Shown piece by piece: positions 1-5,987 of a stretch of DNA of 6,300 nt. Under the pieces are notes generated by a model. It did no database searches. It saw only the letters and a program-made list of their open reading frames with translations, and was not told the DNA's origin. Positions within the stretch are counted from its first letter, which is position 1. Every line of letters begins with the position of its first letter. This stretch comes from Endomicrobium sp. (GTDB taxonomy: Bacteria; Elusimicrobiota; Endomicrobiia; Endomicrobiales; Endomicrobiaceae). The stretch lies in contig JAITKZ010000101.1 of assembly GCA_031278115.1 (NCBI GenBank), forward strand, positions 1-6,300, given 5' to 3'. Both the position numbers and the translations under genes were made by a program.

Positions 1-1220
1 CCATAAACCATGCTAAAGCTGCAAACGTTCCTATAATTGTTGCAGTAAACAAAATAGATATGCCTGCTGCTGATCCTCAGAAAATAAGGCAAGAGTTAAG
101 TAATTATGGACTTATTCCAGAAGAGTGGGGCGGCGATACTATAATGGTTGATATTTCTGCCAAGCAGAGAATGAATATAAACTCATTGTTAGAAATGATT
201 TTGCTCAAAGCTGAAATGATGGAACTTAAAGCAAACCCTGATAGGAATGCAGAAGGTATAGTTATAGAAGCAAGACTTGACTCCAGAAAGGGGACAGTCG
301 CTACTTTGTTGATTCAAACTGGAACTTTAAAAATTGGTGATAATATTGTAGTTGGAACAACGTACGGGAAAATCAGGGCTTTGGCTGACGAACATGGTAG
401 AAGATTTAGTTCTGCAGGACCAAGCACTCCGGTAAGTATTTTAGGTATAAATAAGCCTCCTCAGTCTGGTGATAAGTTTGTGGTAGTTGAACATGAGTCT
501 AAAGCTAGGGAAATCGCTCAGTCTAGAAGAAAAAAAGTTAAAGAAGCTTCGTTGAAGCCTGTGCATCATTTGTCGCTTGCAGATATTAGCGCAGGAAAGG
601 CAAAAGATTTAAGAATAATACTTAAAGCTGATGTTCAAGGCTCTTTAGGAGCTTTAAGTGATGTATTGGAGAGGCTTTCTACTCCAGAGATTAGCTTGAA
701 GATAATACATAGAGGTGCAGGAGCTATTACTGAATCAGACGTGGCTTTAGCAGTAGCGTCAGACGCTTTAATAGTAGGATTTAACTTGCGTCTTGACAGC
801 GCTGTTGAAAGACTTGCCGAAACAGAGAAAGTAAGCATAAATGTTTATAGAATAATTTATGATTTAATTGCCGATGTCAAATCTGCTATGGAAGGCTTAC
901 TTGATCCTGACATGAAAGAAAAAATACTTGGTAAAGCTGTAGTGAAACAAGTATTTAAAATCTCAAGTTTTGGAACTATTTCTGGTTGTTCGGTAACAGA
1001 TGGAAAAATTCAAAGAGGTGCTAAAGTAAGACTTTTGAGAGATAATGTAATTGTTTTTGAAGGAAATATTTCTTCTCTAAAAAGATTTAAAGATGACGTT
1101 AAAGAAGTTGAGAAGGGTTATGAGTGTGGGATAGGTCTTGAGAATTTCTCAGATGTTAAACCAGGCGATGTGATGGAAAACTTTATTACAGAAAAGGTTG
1201 CCAGAAAGTTGGAAAACTAA
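1..1220 (+). CDS. infB: Translation initiation factor IF-2, C-terminal part (5' end outside window)
   Basis: IF-2 is the GTPase that brings initiator fMet-tRNA to the 30S P site and promotes joining of the 50S subunit. The reading frame is open from the window edge (first full codon at 3), so the ATG at 60 is internal. The frame gives 405 visible residues. It begins just before the G4 guanine-specificity motif NKID (bases 48-59) and then has the G5 SAK motif (visible residues 52-54). The beta-barrel domain II, the IF-2 domain 3 (around KDLRIILKADVQGSLGAL) and the C-terminal fMet-tRNA-binding C2 barrel with the conserved YECGIGLENF segment follow. The missing N-terminal part would carry G1-G3 and the variable N domains. 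The C-terminus is intact and ends at a TAA. It is the first of the five-gene run infB-rbfA-nrnA-truB-ribF, a common bacterial order. Identification is secure. Confidence 0.98.
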   Translation, partial: INHAKAANVPIIVAVNKIDMPAADPQKIRQELSNYGLIPEEWGGDTIMVDISAKQRMNINSLLEMILLKAEMMELKANPDRNAEGIVIEARLDSRKGTVATLLIQTGTLKIGDNIVVGTTYGKIRALADEHGRRFSSAGPSTPVSILGINKPPQSGDKFVVVEHESKAREIAQSRRKKVKEASLKPVHHLSLADISAGKAKDLRIILKADVQGSLGALSDVLERLSTPEISLKIIHRGAGAITESDVALAVASDALIVGFNLRLDSAVERLAETEKVSINVYRIIYDLIADVKSAMEGLLDPDMKEKILGKAVVKQVFKISSFGTISGCSVTDGKIQRGAKVRLLRDNVIVFEGNISSLKRFKDDVKEVEKGYECGIGLENFSDVKPGDVMENFITEKVARKLEN

Positions 1221-1268
1221 GTTATATTATATCCATAATTGACAAAATTTAAATACTGGGGACAAAGC

Positions 1269-1274
1269 AAAGGA
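1269..1274 (+). promoter_or_regulatory. Ribosome binding site of rbfA (decides the start)
   Basis: AAAGGA lies 6 bases before the ATG at 1281. The same frame is open upstream to a TTG at 1239, but that codon has no Shine-Dalgarno sequence and would add 14 residues without resemblance to RbfA. This site therefore supports the ATG at 1281. Confidence 0.7.
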
Positions 1275-1280
1275 AAATAT

Positions 1281-1631
1281 ATGCCGTTATCGTATAAAAG
1301 ATCCATTAGAGTAGGGGAGCTTATACAACAAACAGTTTCTGAGATTGTTAGAGAAATAAGAGATCTAGATGCAGGGCTAGTTACTGTTATGGGTGTCAAA
1401 CTTAATGACGATTTGCTGAGTTGTAGAATTTACTACTCTGTTTTTGGATCTGATGAAGATAAGAAAAAAGTAGGTATAGTTTTAAAGAGAAACACCAAAG
1501 AAATAAGACATCAGCTTGCAACACGTTTAAATTTAAGACGAACACCTGAGATTGTTTTTATCTACGATAATACTAATGAGAACGCCGATAAAGTGTTTAG
1601 CTTGTTAAAGAAAATAGAAGAAGAGAAATAA
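1281..1631 (+). CDS. rbfA: 30S ribosome-binding factor RbfA
   Basis: RbfA is a small KH-fold protein that binds the immature 30S subunit, helps 16S rRNA 5'-end maturation and is important for growth in the cold in well-studied bacteria. The predicted protein has 116 residues, a normal family length. It shows the expected blocks: an N-terminal RSIRVGELIQQTVSEIVREI helix, a strand region with GLVTVMGVKLNDDL, a central YYSVFG segment, and the hallmark LRRTPEIVFIYD near the C-terminus. The start at 1281 is chosen from the family alignment remembered and from AAAGGA just upstream. It lies 60 bases after infB, the usual partner, with no terminator between. The stop codon overlaps an ATG (TAATG), discussed separately. 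The identification rests on several conserved blocks and the context. Confidence 0.96.
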   Translation: MPLSYKRSIRVGELIQQTVSEIVREIRDLDAGLVTVMGVKLNDDLLSCRIYYSVFGSDEDKKKVGIVLKRNTKEIRHQLATRLNLRRTPEIVFIYDNTNENADKVFSLLKKIEEEK

Positions 1632-1687
1632 TGTTTATAAGGAATATACTTCTTAAATTTTATTTTTTGTCGTGGAGGTTTAATTAA
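1631..1687 (+). other. Possible 18-codon coupling mini-ORF between rbfA and nrnA
   Basis: An ATG overlaps the rbfA stop codon as TAATG and opens an 18-codon frame (starts MFIRN, ends WRFN). It stops at 1685-1687, two bases before the nrnA start. The nrnA Shine-Dalgarno sequence lies inside it. Geometrically this could let terminating ribosomes pass from rbfA to nrnA. It has no separate ribosome binding site and no recognised product, and so short a frame in AT-rich DNA can easily be chance. It also fills nearly the whole 58-base gap, in which I see no convincing promoter or terminator. Confidence 0.2.
1674..1678 (+). promoter_or_regulatory. Ribosome binding site of nrnA
   Basis: A perfect GGAGG core lies 11 bases before the ATG at 1690, a slightly long spacing. 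It is the strongest consensus Shine-Dalgarno core in the upstream gene cluster, and there is no competing in-frame start close by. Confidence 0.65.
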
Positions 1688-1689
1688 CA

Positions 1690-2676
1690 ATGAATATTTC
1701 TAAAAGCGATATCAATAAAATCTCAAAAATTTCAAAAATAATCAAGCAATCAAAAACATTTTTCATAGCAGGACATATAAAGCCTGATGGAGACAGCACA
1801 GGTTCTGCTTTAGCTCTTGCGTCTGTCTTAAATAGAACAGGCAAAAAAGCCTATGTTTATAGCATAGATGAAATACCCAAGTTTGTCAAATTTTTGAAAG
1901 GTTCAAATAAAATAAAGAAAACGACCATGAAAAATGAGAGGTTTGACTGTGCAATAATTTTAGAGGCGGCTAATTTCTCAAGAATAGGCGATATTATAAC
2001 GACTATTCAGACAAAGAAAATAATAAACATAGACCATCATTTGACTTATACGGACTTTGGCAATGAAAATTATATTGTTCCTTCATCTTCTTCAACGGCA
2101 GAATTGGTTTTAAATATTTTTGAATATATGAAGATAAAACTTTTAAAACATGAAGCTGAGTGTTTGTACACAGGGATTGTTACAGACACGGGGCGTTTTC
2201 AGCAAGTAAATACAACGACTAATTCCCATATTGCCAGTGCAAAACTTATGGAATGTGGAGTGGATGTAAATAAAGTTTACAAAGAAATTTATGAAAAGGG
2301 ATCAATAAAGGCATTGAAGCTTCAGGGATTGGCTCTTTACGGCATAAAAACAATTTTGAACAACAAAGTCTCTTATATACTTTTGACCAAAGATATATTT
2401 AAAAAAACAGGCACTTCAGAAGAAGATTCCGAAGGAGTTGTAAATTATACGCTTAGAATAGATGGGGTTATAGTTGGTTGTGTTTTTAAAGAAGTTGATG
2501 GGCAAATAACTAAAGTGAGTTTCCGCTCGGTAAGAGATTTTGATTTGTTGAAAGTTGTTCGTGAATTTGGCGGAGGCGGACACAAGAATGCGGCAGGCTG
2601 CACTATAAATGCTGAAATTAACGAAGCGGTAAAGATTGTTGCAGACGTTTTGAGAAAAAAATTAAAAATAAAATAA
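1690..2676 (+). CDS. nrnA: DHH/DHHA1 phosphoesterase, NrnA-like nanoRNase / pAp phosphatase
   Basis: Members of this family degrade 2-5 nt RNA fragments and often dephosphorylate 3'-phosphoadenosine 5'-phosphate; some cleave cyclic dinucleotide products. The protein has 328 residues, a typical length. The N-terminal DHH domain shows motif I (H29, D33 and D35 in GHIKPDGDSTGS), motif III DHH at 115-117 and motif IV TDTG with D166. The C-terminal DHHA1 domain has the R279-S280 pair and the glycine-rich GGGGHKNAAG at 294-303, which binds substrate phosphate. At motif II, where many relatives have a metal-binding Asp, this protein has Glu92 (ILEAANFSRIG). A conservative acidic replacement suggests that it remains active. 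Position between rbfA and truB is conserved in many bacteria. The family is certain; the exact substrate (nanoRNA, pAp or cyclic dinucleotide product) cannot be read from sequence. Confidence 0.9.
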   Translation: MNISKSDINKISKISKIIKQSKTFFIAGHIKPDGDSTGSALALASVLNRTGKKAYVYSIDEIPKFVKFLKGSNKIKKTTMKNERFDCAIILEAANFSRIGDIITTIQTKKIINIDHHLTYTDFGNENYIVPSSSSTAELVLNIFEYMKIKLLKHEAECLYTGIVTDTGRFQQVNTTTNSHIASAKLMECGVDVNKVYKEIYEKGSIKALKLQGLALYGIKTILNNKVSYILLTKDIFKKTGTSEEDSEGVVNYTLRIDGVIVGCVFKEVDGQITKVSFRSVRDFDLLKVVREFGGGGHKNAAGCTINAEINEAVKIVADVLRKKLKIK

Positions 2677-2683
2677 TTTAGAT

Positions 2684-3394
2684 ATGGTTAAGATCTACAA
2701 TGATATATCAGGAATGCTACTTTTAGACAAACCTTCAGGAATCACATCATTTAAAGCTGTTCATAAAATAAAAAAAGTTTTAGAAGTAAAGAAAACTGGT
2801 CATTGTGGAACTTTGGATCCGGCAGCTACTGGGCTTTTGCTTGTTTTGATAGGAAAGGCAACTAAATTTCAAGATAAGTTTATGAAAACAGACAAAGTTT
2901 ATACCAGCTCTTTCCTTTTAGGAACTGTTACAAACACAGGAGATTTAGATGGAAACATAATTTGCCAAAAAGATTGCTCGGGTATAAATATAAAAAAAAT
3001 AAAAGAAGCCGCGAAAAATTTTACAGGAGAGATTTACCAAATTCCTCCTATATATTCTGCCTTAAAGTATAAAGGTAAAAAACTTTACGAGCTTGCAAGG
3101 CAAGGCGTAAAAGTTGAAAGAAAATCAAAAAAAATTGTAATAAATGAGTTTGAAATAATTTCTTATTTCAACAGCATTGTAAATGTTAGAGTTTCCTGTT
3201 CCAGTGGAACATATATAAGAACTTTAGCTCAAGATTTGGGGAATTTCTTAGGATGTGGAGCAACGGTTAAAACTTTAAGAAGAGAACAGATAGGTACTTT
3301 TGAAGTCAAAAATGCTTTAAAATATGAAGATTGCGATGACGCAAATAAAATAATAGAAAATATAATCTCTTTATCGGCATGTATAAATGAATAA
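2684..3394 (+). CDS. truB: tRNA pseudouridine(55) synthase TruB, short form
   Basis: TruB converts U55 in the T-loop of tRNAs to pseudouridine and also acts as a tRNA folding chaperone. The protein has 236 residues. It carries LLLDKPSGITS (residues 12-22), the catalytic motif GHCGTLDPAATG with nucleophile D45, the Y73 region, IPPIYSALKYKGKKLYELAR (residues 120-139) and CSSGTYIRTLAQDLG (172-186). E. coli and B. subtilis TruB have just over 300 residues, so this one seems to stop after the catalytic domain and a short tail, without the C-terminal PUA domain. The start at 2684 lies 7 bases after nrnA and has no visible Shine-Dalgarno sequence, which suggests translational coupling. An in-frame ATG at 2714 is a possible alternative, since many relatives begin just before the LLxDKP segment. 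The 3' end overlaps ribF by 8 bases. Confidence 0.95.
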   Translation: MVKIYNDISGMLLLDKPSGITSFKAVHKIKKVLEVKKTGHCGTLDPAATGLLLVLIGKATKFQDKFMKTDKVYTSSFLLGTVTNTGDLDGNIICQKDCSGINIKKIKEAAKNFTGEIYQIPPIYSALKYKGKKLYELARQGVKVERKSKKIVINEFEIISYFNSIVNVRVSCSSGTYIRTLAQDLGNFLGCGATVKTLRREQIGTFEVKNALKYEDCDDANKIIENIISLSACINE

Positions 3395-4268
3395 AAAATC
3401 AGTTGTAACCATCGGAACCTTTGATGGAGTGCATAAAGGACATAGGCTCCTTATAGATAAAACTCTATCGTTGGCGGAAAAGAATAAGTTAAAAAGCATA
3501 GTAATATCGCTTGAAAAACCTGTAAAGAAGGTTAAAGGACTGCTTACAATCTGCAATGAGAAACTTGAAGAAATAAAGGCTTTAGGTGTTGACGAAGTTG
3601 TTCTGATAAATGTGCCTTCTGAGATTTTAACTTATACTCCAGATAAATTTTTTGACGAATTTTTACTTGATAGGTTAAATATTTCAGAAATAGTATGTGG
3701 TCCCGATTTTGCTTTTGGAAAAGATAGAAAAGGAAATATAGATTGGCTTAAAAAAAAAGCAAAAAACAAAAATGTTAAAGTAAACATCGTTAAATATTTA
3801 AATTCTTCAAAACAAATATCTTCCTCTTATATAAGGGCATTGCTTGAAAAAGGCGATGTAAAAAATGCTACAAAATTATTAGGCAGACCTTACTCTTTTT
3901 CAGGTATTCCGTTTAGAGATAAAGGACTCGGTAAAAAGGTAGGGTTTCCTACTGTAAATTTAAAAGTAAATAGTGATAAACTTATTCCAAAAGGTGTGTA
4001 TATAAGTTTAATAACGCAAAAAGACAGAATATATCCGTCTGTTACCAGCATAGGTCCCCGGCTTACTTTTAACAGAGGTGGCAAGATCGTTCCTGAAACT
4101 CATATTTTAAATTTTGACGGCATATGGAGAAGGGCTTTGACAAAAGTAATATTGTTGAAAAAAATAAGAAACGAAAAGAAATTTAAGAATATACAAGCTC
4201 TAAAGTCACAGGTTTTGAAAGATATAGCAAAATCTTTAAGATTTTTTAGATTTGGCAAAACAGTCTGA
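3387..4268 (+). CDS. ribF: Bifunctional riboflavin kinase / FMN adenylyltransferase RibF
   Basis: RibF phosphorylates riboflavin to FMN and adenylates FMN to FAD. The protein has 293 residues, slightly short for the family (about 310). The N-terminal nucleotidyltransferase domain shows GTFDGVHKGH (10-19, with the HxGH signature), GPDFAFGKDRKGN (105-117) and SSSYIR (145-150, the ISSTxIR motif). The C-terminal kinase domain has GFPTVNL (186-192, PTAN-type Mg-ATP motif), GVY (203-205) and ETHILNF (237-243, containing the likely catalytic Glu237), and ends with the usual KFKNIQALKSQVLKDI stretch. Two spots differ from the usual form: LEKPV around residue 42-46 where FxPHP is expected, and SIGPRLTF (221-228) where NIGxxPTF is expected. 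Its start lies inside the end of truB, so the two are probably translationally coupled. The family call is firm; full activity of both domains is inferred. Confidence 0.94.
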   Translation: MNKKSVVTIGTFDGVHKGHRLLIDKTLSLAEKNKLKSIVISLEKPVKKVKGLLTICNEKLEEIKALGVDEVVLINVPSEILTYTPDKFFDEFLLDRLNISEIVCGPDFAFGKDRKGNIDWLKKKAKNKNVKVNIVKYLNSSKQISSSYIRALLEKGDVKNATKLLGRPYSFSGIPFRDKGLGKKVGFPTVNLKVNSDKLIPKGVYISLITQKDRIYPSVTSIGPRLTFNRGGKIVPETHILNFDGIWRRALTKVILLKKIRNEKKFKNIQALKSQVLKDIAKSLRFFRFGKTV

Positions 4269-4272
4269 AAAT

Positions 4273-4301
4273 TTGATATTTTTTTGGAGTTTTGGTAAAA
4301 T
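4273..4301 (+). promoter_or_regulatory. Candidate sigma-70-type promoter for the HIT-rpsU unit
   Basis: TTGATA (4273-4278) and TAAAAT (4296-4301) each match the housekeeping consensus at 5 of 6 positions and are separated by exactly 17 bases. Transcription would begin near 4308, leaving a leader of under 30 bases before the HIT gene ATG. The location fits well: it starts in the 67-base gap after ribF. AT-rich DNA yields such matches by chance, so the call is only moderately secure. Confidence 0.5.
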
Positions 4302-4324
4302 TCGTAATAGTTTTTCAATTTCAA

Positions 4325-4330
4325 GTGGAG
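4325..4330 (+). promoter_or_regulatory. Ribosome binding site of the HIT gene (decides the start)
   Basis: GTGGAG, with a GGAG core, lies 5 bases before the ATG at 4336. The frame is open upstream to a TTG at 4252 inside ribF, but that codon lacks such a site and the extra 28 residues do not resemble HIT proteins. Confidence 0.65.
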
Positions 4331-4335
4331 TTTTA

Positions 4336-4683
4336 ATGTCAGATGATTGTCTTTTTTGCAAAATAGCTGAAGGAAAAATTTCGTCGCATAAAGTTTATGA
4401 AGATGAAGAAGTTTTTGCTTTTAGGGATATAAACCCTCAGTCTCCTGTCCATATAGTGATTATACCAAAAAAACATATAAACGGATTGGATAATGTTTCT
4501 CATGAGGACGAGCAAATACTTGGTCATATTCAAGTTGCGGTTGCAAAAATAGCAAAACAATTTCCCGAGATGAAGAATGGTTTTCGTGTTATAAATAATT
4601 GCGGAGAAGACGGTGGTCAGACTGTTTTTCATATTCACTATCATCTTCTTGGAGGAAGAGTTTTTAGCTGGCCCCCAGGTTAA
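4336..4683 (+). CDS. HIT-family (HINT-type) nucleotide-binding hydrolase
   Basis: HINT-type proteins hydrolyse purine nucleoside phosphoramidates such as adenylyl-lysine conjugates; the in vivo role in bacteria is poorly defined. The 115-residue protein matches family length. It starts with the characteristic DDCLFCKIAEGKI block, has VYEDEEVFAFRDINPQSPVH in the middle and VIIPKKHI, then the histidine triad HIHYHLL (H99, H101, H103; the middle His is the expected nucleophile) followed by GGR. The C-terminus WPPG is typical of the HINT branch. The ATG at 4336 is preceded by a well-placed GTGGAG. The gene sits between ribF and rpsU, 48 bases before the latter, and probably shares a transcript with it from the promoter candidate in the gap after ribF. 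A functional link with S21 is not implied by the sequence. Confidence 0.95.
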   Translation: MSDDCLFCKIAEGKISSHKVYEDEEVFAFRDINPQSPVHIVIIPKKHINGLDNVSHEDEQILGHIQVAVAKIAKQFPEMKNGFRVINNCGEDGGQTVFHIHYHLLGGRVFSWPPG

Positions 4684-4713
4684 TTTTATGATAAAAATTA
4701 AAATTTTTTAAGA

Positions 4714-4722
4714 AAGGTGGTG
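4714..4722 (+). promoter_or_regulatory. Extended ribosome binding site of rpsU
   Basis: AAGGTGGTG matches the extended anti-Shine-Dalgarno complement AAGGAGGTG except at one base and lies 9 bases before the ATG at 4732. The Nif3-like gene further on has the same AAGGTGGT variant. A strong site is expected for a ribosomal protein gene. Confidence 0.7.
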
Positions 4723-4731
4723 TTTTAAAAT

Positions 4732-4938
4732 ATGGTAAATATTAAAGTTCGCGAAGGAGAATCTATTGAAGAGGCTATTAGGCGCTTCAAAAGAGAATGC
4801 GAAAGAAGTGGAATTATGCAAGAAATTAAGAAACGTGAATTCTACAAAGCTCCAAGCGTTTTAAAGAAAGAAAAACTTGCTGAAATAAAAAGAAAAATCC
4901 GCCGCAAAATGCTTAAAGATAACAGATGGTCCAGATAA
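4732..4938 (+). CDS. rpsU: 30S ribosomal protein S21
   Basis: S21 is a small basic protein of the 30S platform, near the 3' end of 16S rRNA, and takes part in initiation complex formation. The protein has 68 residues, within the normal range. It shows the diagnostic [20 protein letters not shown] start, the RECERSGI segment and a very basic C-terminal half ([15 protein letters not shown], then many Lys and Arg). It is preceded by a strong ribosome binding site and followed 11 bases later by a strong terminator, so it ends the HIT-rpsU unit. In many bacteria rpsU lies just upstream of dnaG; here the Nif3-like gene separates them. The call is secure. Confidence 0.97.
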   Translation: MVNIKVREGESIEEAIRRFKRECERSGIMQEIKKREFYKAPSVLKKEKLAEIKRKIRRKMLKDNRWSR

Positions 4939-4949
4939 ATGAACACATA

Positions 4950-5000
4950 AAAAGGGAGTTATGGTTGGCTAATTGCTAACGCTTAACTCCCTTTTATTTT
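4950..5000 (+). terminator. Strong intrinsic terminator after rpsU, two-tier hairpin
   Basis: AAAAGGGAGTTA (4950-4961) pairs perfectly with TAACTCCCTTTT (4984-4995) as a 12-bp outer stem. Inside it, GTTGGC (4964-4969) pairs with GCTAAC (4975-4980), one G-T wobble, around the loop TAATT. A T-rich run TTTTATTTT (4992-5000) follows. The left arm is A-rich on the + strand, so the same hairpin could also stop transcription on the opposite strand. It lies between rpsU and the dnaG-containing part, as the known terminator does in the E. coli rpsU-dnaG-rpoD operon. Confidence 0.9.
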
Positions 5001-5017
5001 AGCCGTCTATGGGCTTT

Positions 5018-5025
5018 AAGGTGGT
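5018..5025 (+). promoter_or_regulatory. Ribosome binding site of the Nif3-like gene (decides the start)
   Basis: AAGGTGGT ends 4 bases before the ATG at 5030 (5 bases counted from the GG core). An earlier in-frame ATG at 5009 has only the terminator T-run behind it and would place this site inside the coding region, so 5030 is the better start. Confidence 0.7.
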
Positions 5026-5029
5026 AAAA

Positions 5030-5986
5030 ATGAAATTGAAAGATATTCAGGATATATTTGTAAAAGAGGGAATCAGCGAGGATCCCAGAGGTTTAAATGC
5101 TGTAGAAGCAGATTTGTTAAAACGCAAAGAAGAATATGACACTCTTTCATCTAAAAAGAAAGAGAGTTACGATATAGAAAGTCTTACTAACCCATATTAT
5201 GATTCAAGAATTATCTACGGCGATCCAGATGTCCAAGTAAAAGCCATTTTGGTTGGCATAGACATAGAAACGCAGGAACTTTTACTAGCTAAAAATCTTA
5301 TGAATTCAGGGAGAAAAATAGATTTAGTTATAGGGCATCATCCAGAAGGGTACGCTTATTCAACATTTCATAGTGTTATAGGCATGCAGACCGATATTTT
5401 AAATAATCAAGGAATACCTATAAATATTACAGAAAAAATTGTTTCAGAAAGAATTAGAGAAGTTCAAAAAAATGTTCTCCCTAAAAATAACGAAAGAATT
5501 TACGATGCTGCGAAACTTTTAAATATTCCTTTTATGACTGCCCATTCTGTGGCTGATAATCATGTCGCAGCGTTTTTACAGAAAGAAATAGATGCATTAA
5601 AACCTGTTTATTTAAAAGAAATCATAGAACTGTTAAACAGGTATCCAGAATACCAACATGCAACTAAAATAGGTCAAGCGCCTTTTATTTTGTGTGGAAG
5701 CGATTTTTCAAGATGTGGAAAGATTTTTGTGGATATGACAGGCGGAACTGAAGGACCGTTGGAATCTTTTGAGAAACTTGCAACAGCTGGAATAGGGACA
5801 ATAGTTGGAATGCATTTAAGCTCTAAAGCTGCTAAAGAAGCTGAAAAACATCATTTAAATGTTATTTTAGCTGGGCATATTTCGTCTGATAATTTGGGTC
5901 TTAATCTTTTGTTTGATAAACTTGAAAATAAAGCAAATAAACTTGAATTTATAGAATGCTCAGGATTTAGAAGATTTAGAAGATAA
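5030..5986 (+). CDS. Nif3-like (YbgI/GTP cyclohydrolase I type 2 homologue family) dinuclear metal protein
   Basis: Nif3-family proteins form toroidal hexamers with a two-metal site; their physiological role is largely unsettled. From the ATG at 5030 the protein has 318 residues. Family features seen are AILVGIDIE (72-80) as the first core strand, the metal-binding HHP motif in DLVIGHHPEG (98-107), a TAHSVADNH segment (170-178) that may supply the middle ligand, and AGHISSDNLG (281-290), where H283 and D287 occupy the places of the usual His and Glu. The TGGTEGP segment (237-243) resembles a family glycine turn. About 65 charged, mostly helical-looking N-terminal residues precede the core, and a long middle section lies between the two metal-binding halves; these parts I do not recognise. 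No signal peptide or membrane segment is seen. It follows a terminator by 29 bases and precedes dnaG by one base, so it is probably cotranscribed with dnaG. The family assignment is good; function is unknown. Confidence 0.8.
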   Translation: MKLKDIQDIFVKEGISEDPRGLNAVEADLLKRKEEYDTLSSKKKESYDIESLTNPYYDSRIIYGDPDVQVKAILVGIDIETQELLLAKNLMNSGRKIDLVIGHHPEGYAYSTFHSVIGMQTDILNNQGIPINITEKIVSERIREVQKNVLPKNNERIYDAAKLLNIPFMTAHSVADNHVAAFLQKEIDALKPVYLKEIIELLNRYPEYQHATKIGQAPFILCGSDFSRCGKIFVDMTGGTEGPLESFEKLATAGIGTIVGMHLSSKAAKEAEKHHLNVILAGHISSDNLGLNLLFDKLENKANKLEFIECSGFRRFRR

Positions 5987-5987
5987 A

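Noticed and set aside
1239..1280. TTGACA at 1239-1244, a perfect -35 hexamer, and the upstream TTG start of rbfA
   Set aside because: No -10-like hexamer lies 15-19 bases downstream, and the TTG has no Shine-Dalgarno sequence and adds residues unlike RbfA.
1638..1669. Weak hairpin AAGGAA...TTCTT followed by a T-rich run after rbfA
   Set aside because: The stem is short, imperfect and AT-rich, so it is unlikely to act as a terminator inside this operon.
4252..4335. N-terminal extension of the HIT protein into ribF
   Set aside because: It would start at TTG with no ribosome binding site and overlap ribF; the ATG at 4336 with GTGGAG fits the family start.
4339..4644. 101-codon open frame on the - strand opposite the HIT gene
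   Set aside because: It is antisense to a well-identified HIT gene, has no recognisable product, and such frames are frequent in AT-rich coding DNA. The same holds for - strand frames at 635-838, 1217-1399, 3371-3556, 3890-4084, 4100-4324 and 6027-6278.
4664..4692. Possible rpsU promoter with TATGAT at 4687-4692
   Set aside because: The -10 matches 5 of 6, but the hexamer at the proper distance (TTAGCT) is poor, so the pair is not convincing.
4693..4709. AAAAATT/AATTTTT inverted repeat before rpsU
   Set aside because: It is made only of A and T with a tiny loop and is expected by chance; no terminator or operator is supported.
4973..5000. Possible promoter TTGCTA / TATTTT within the terminator
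   Set aside because: Only 4 of 6 matches for each hexamer with 16-base spacing, entirely inside the hairpin and T-run; not above chance in such AT-rich DNA.
5963..5983. Tandem ATTTAGAAG repeat at the end of the Nif3-like gene
   Set aside because: Two 9-base copies encode the FRRFRR tail; this is too short to be called a repeat element.
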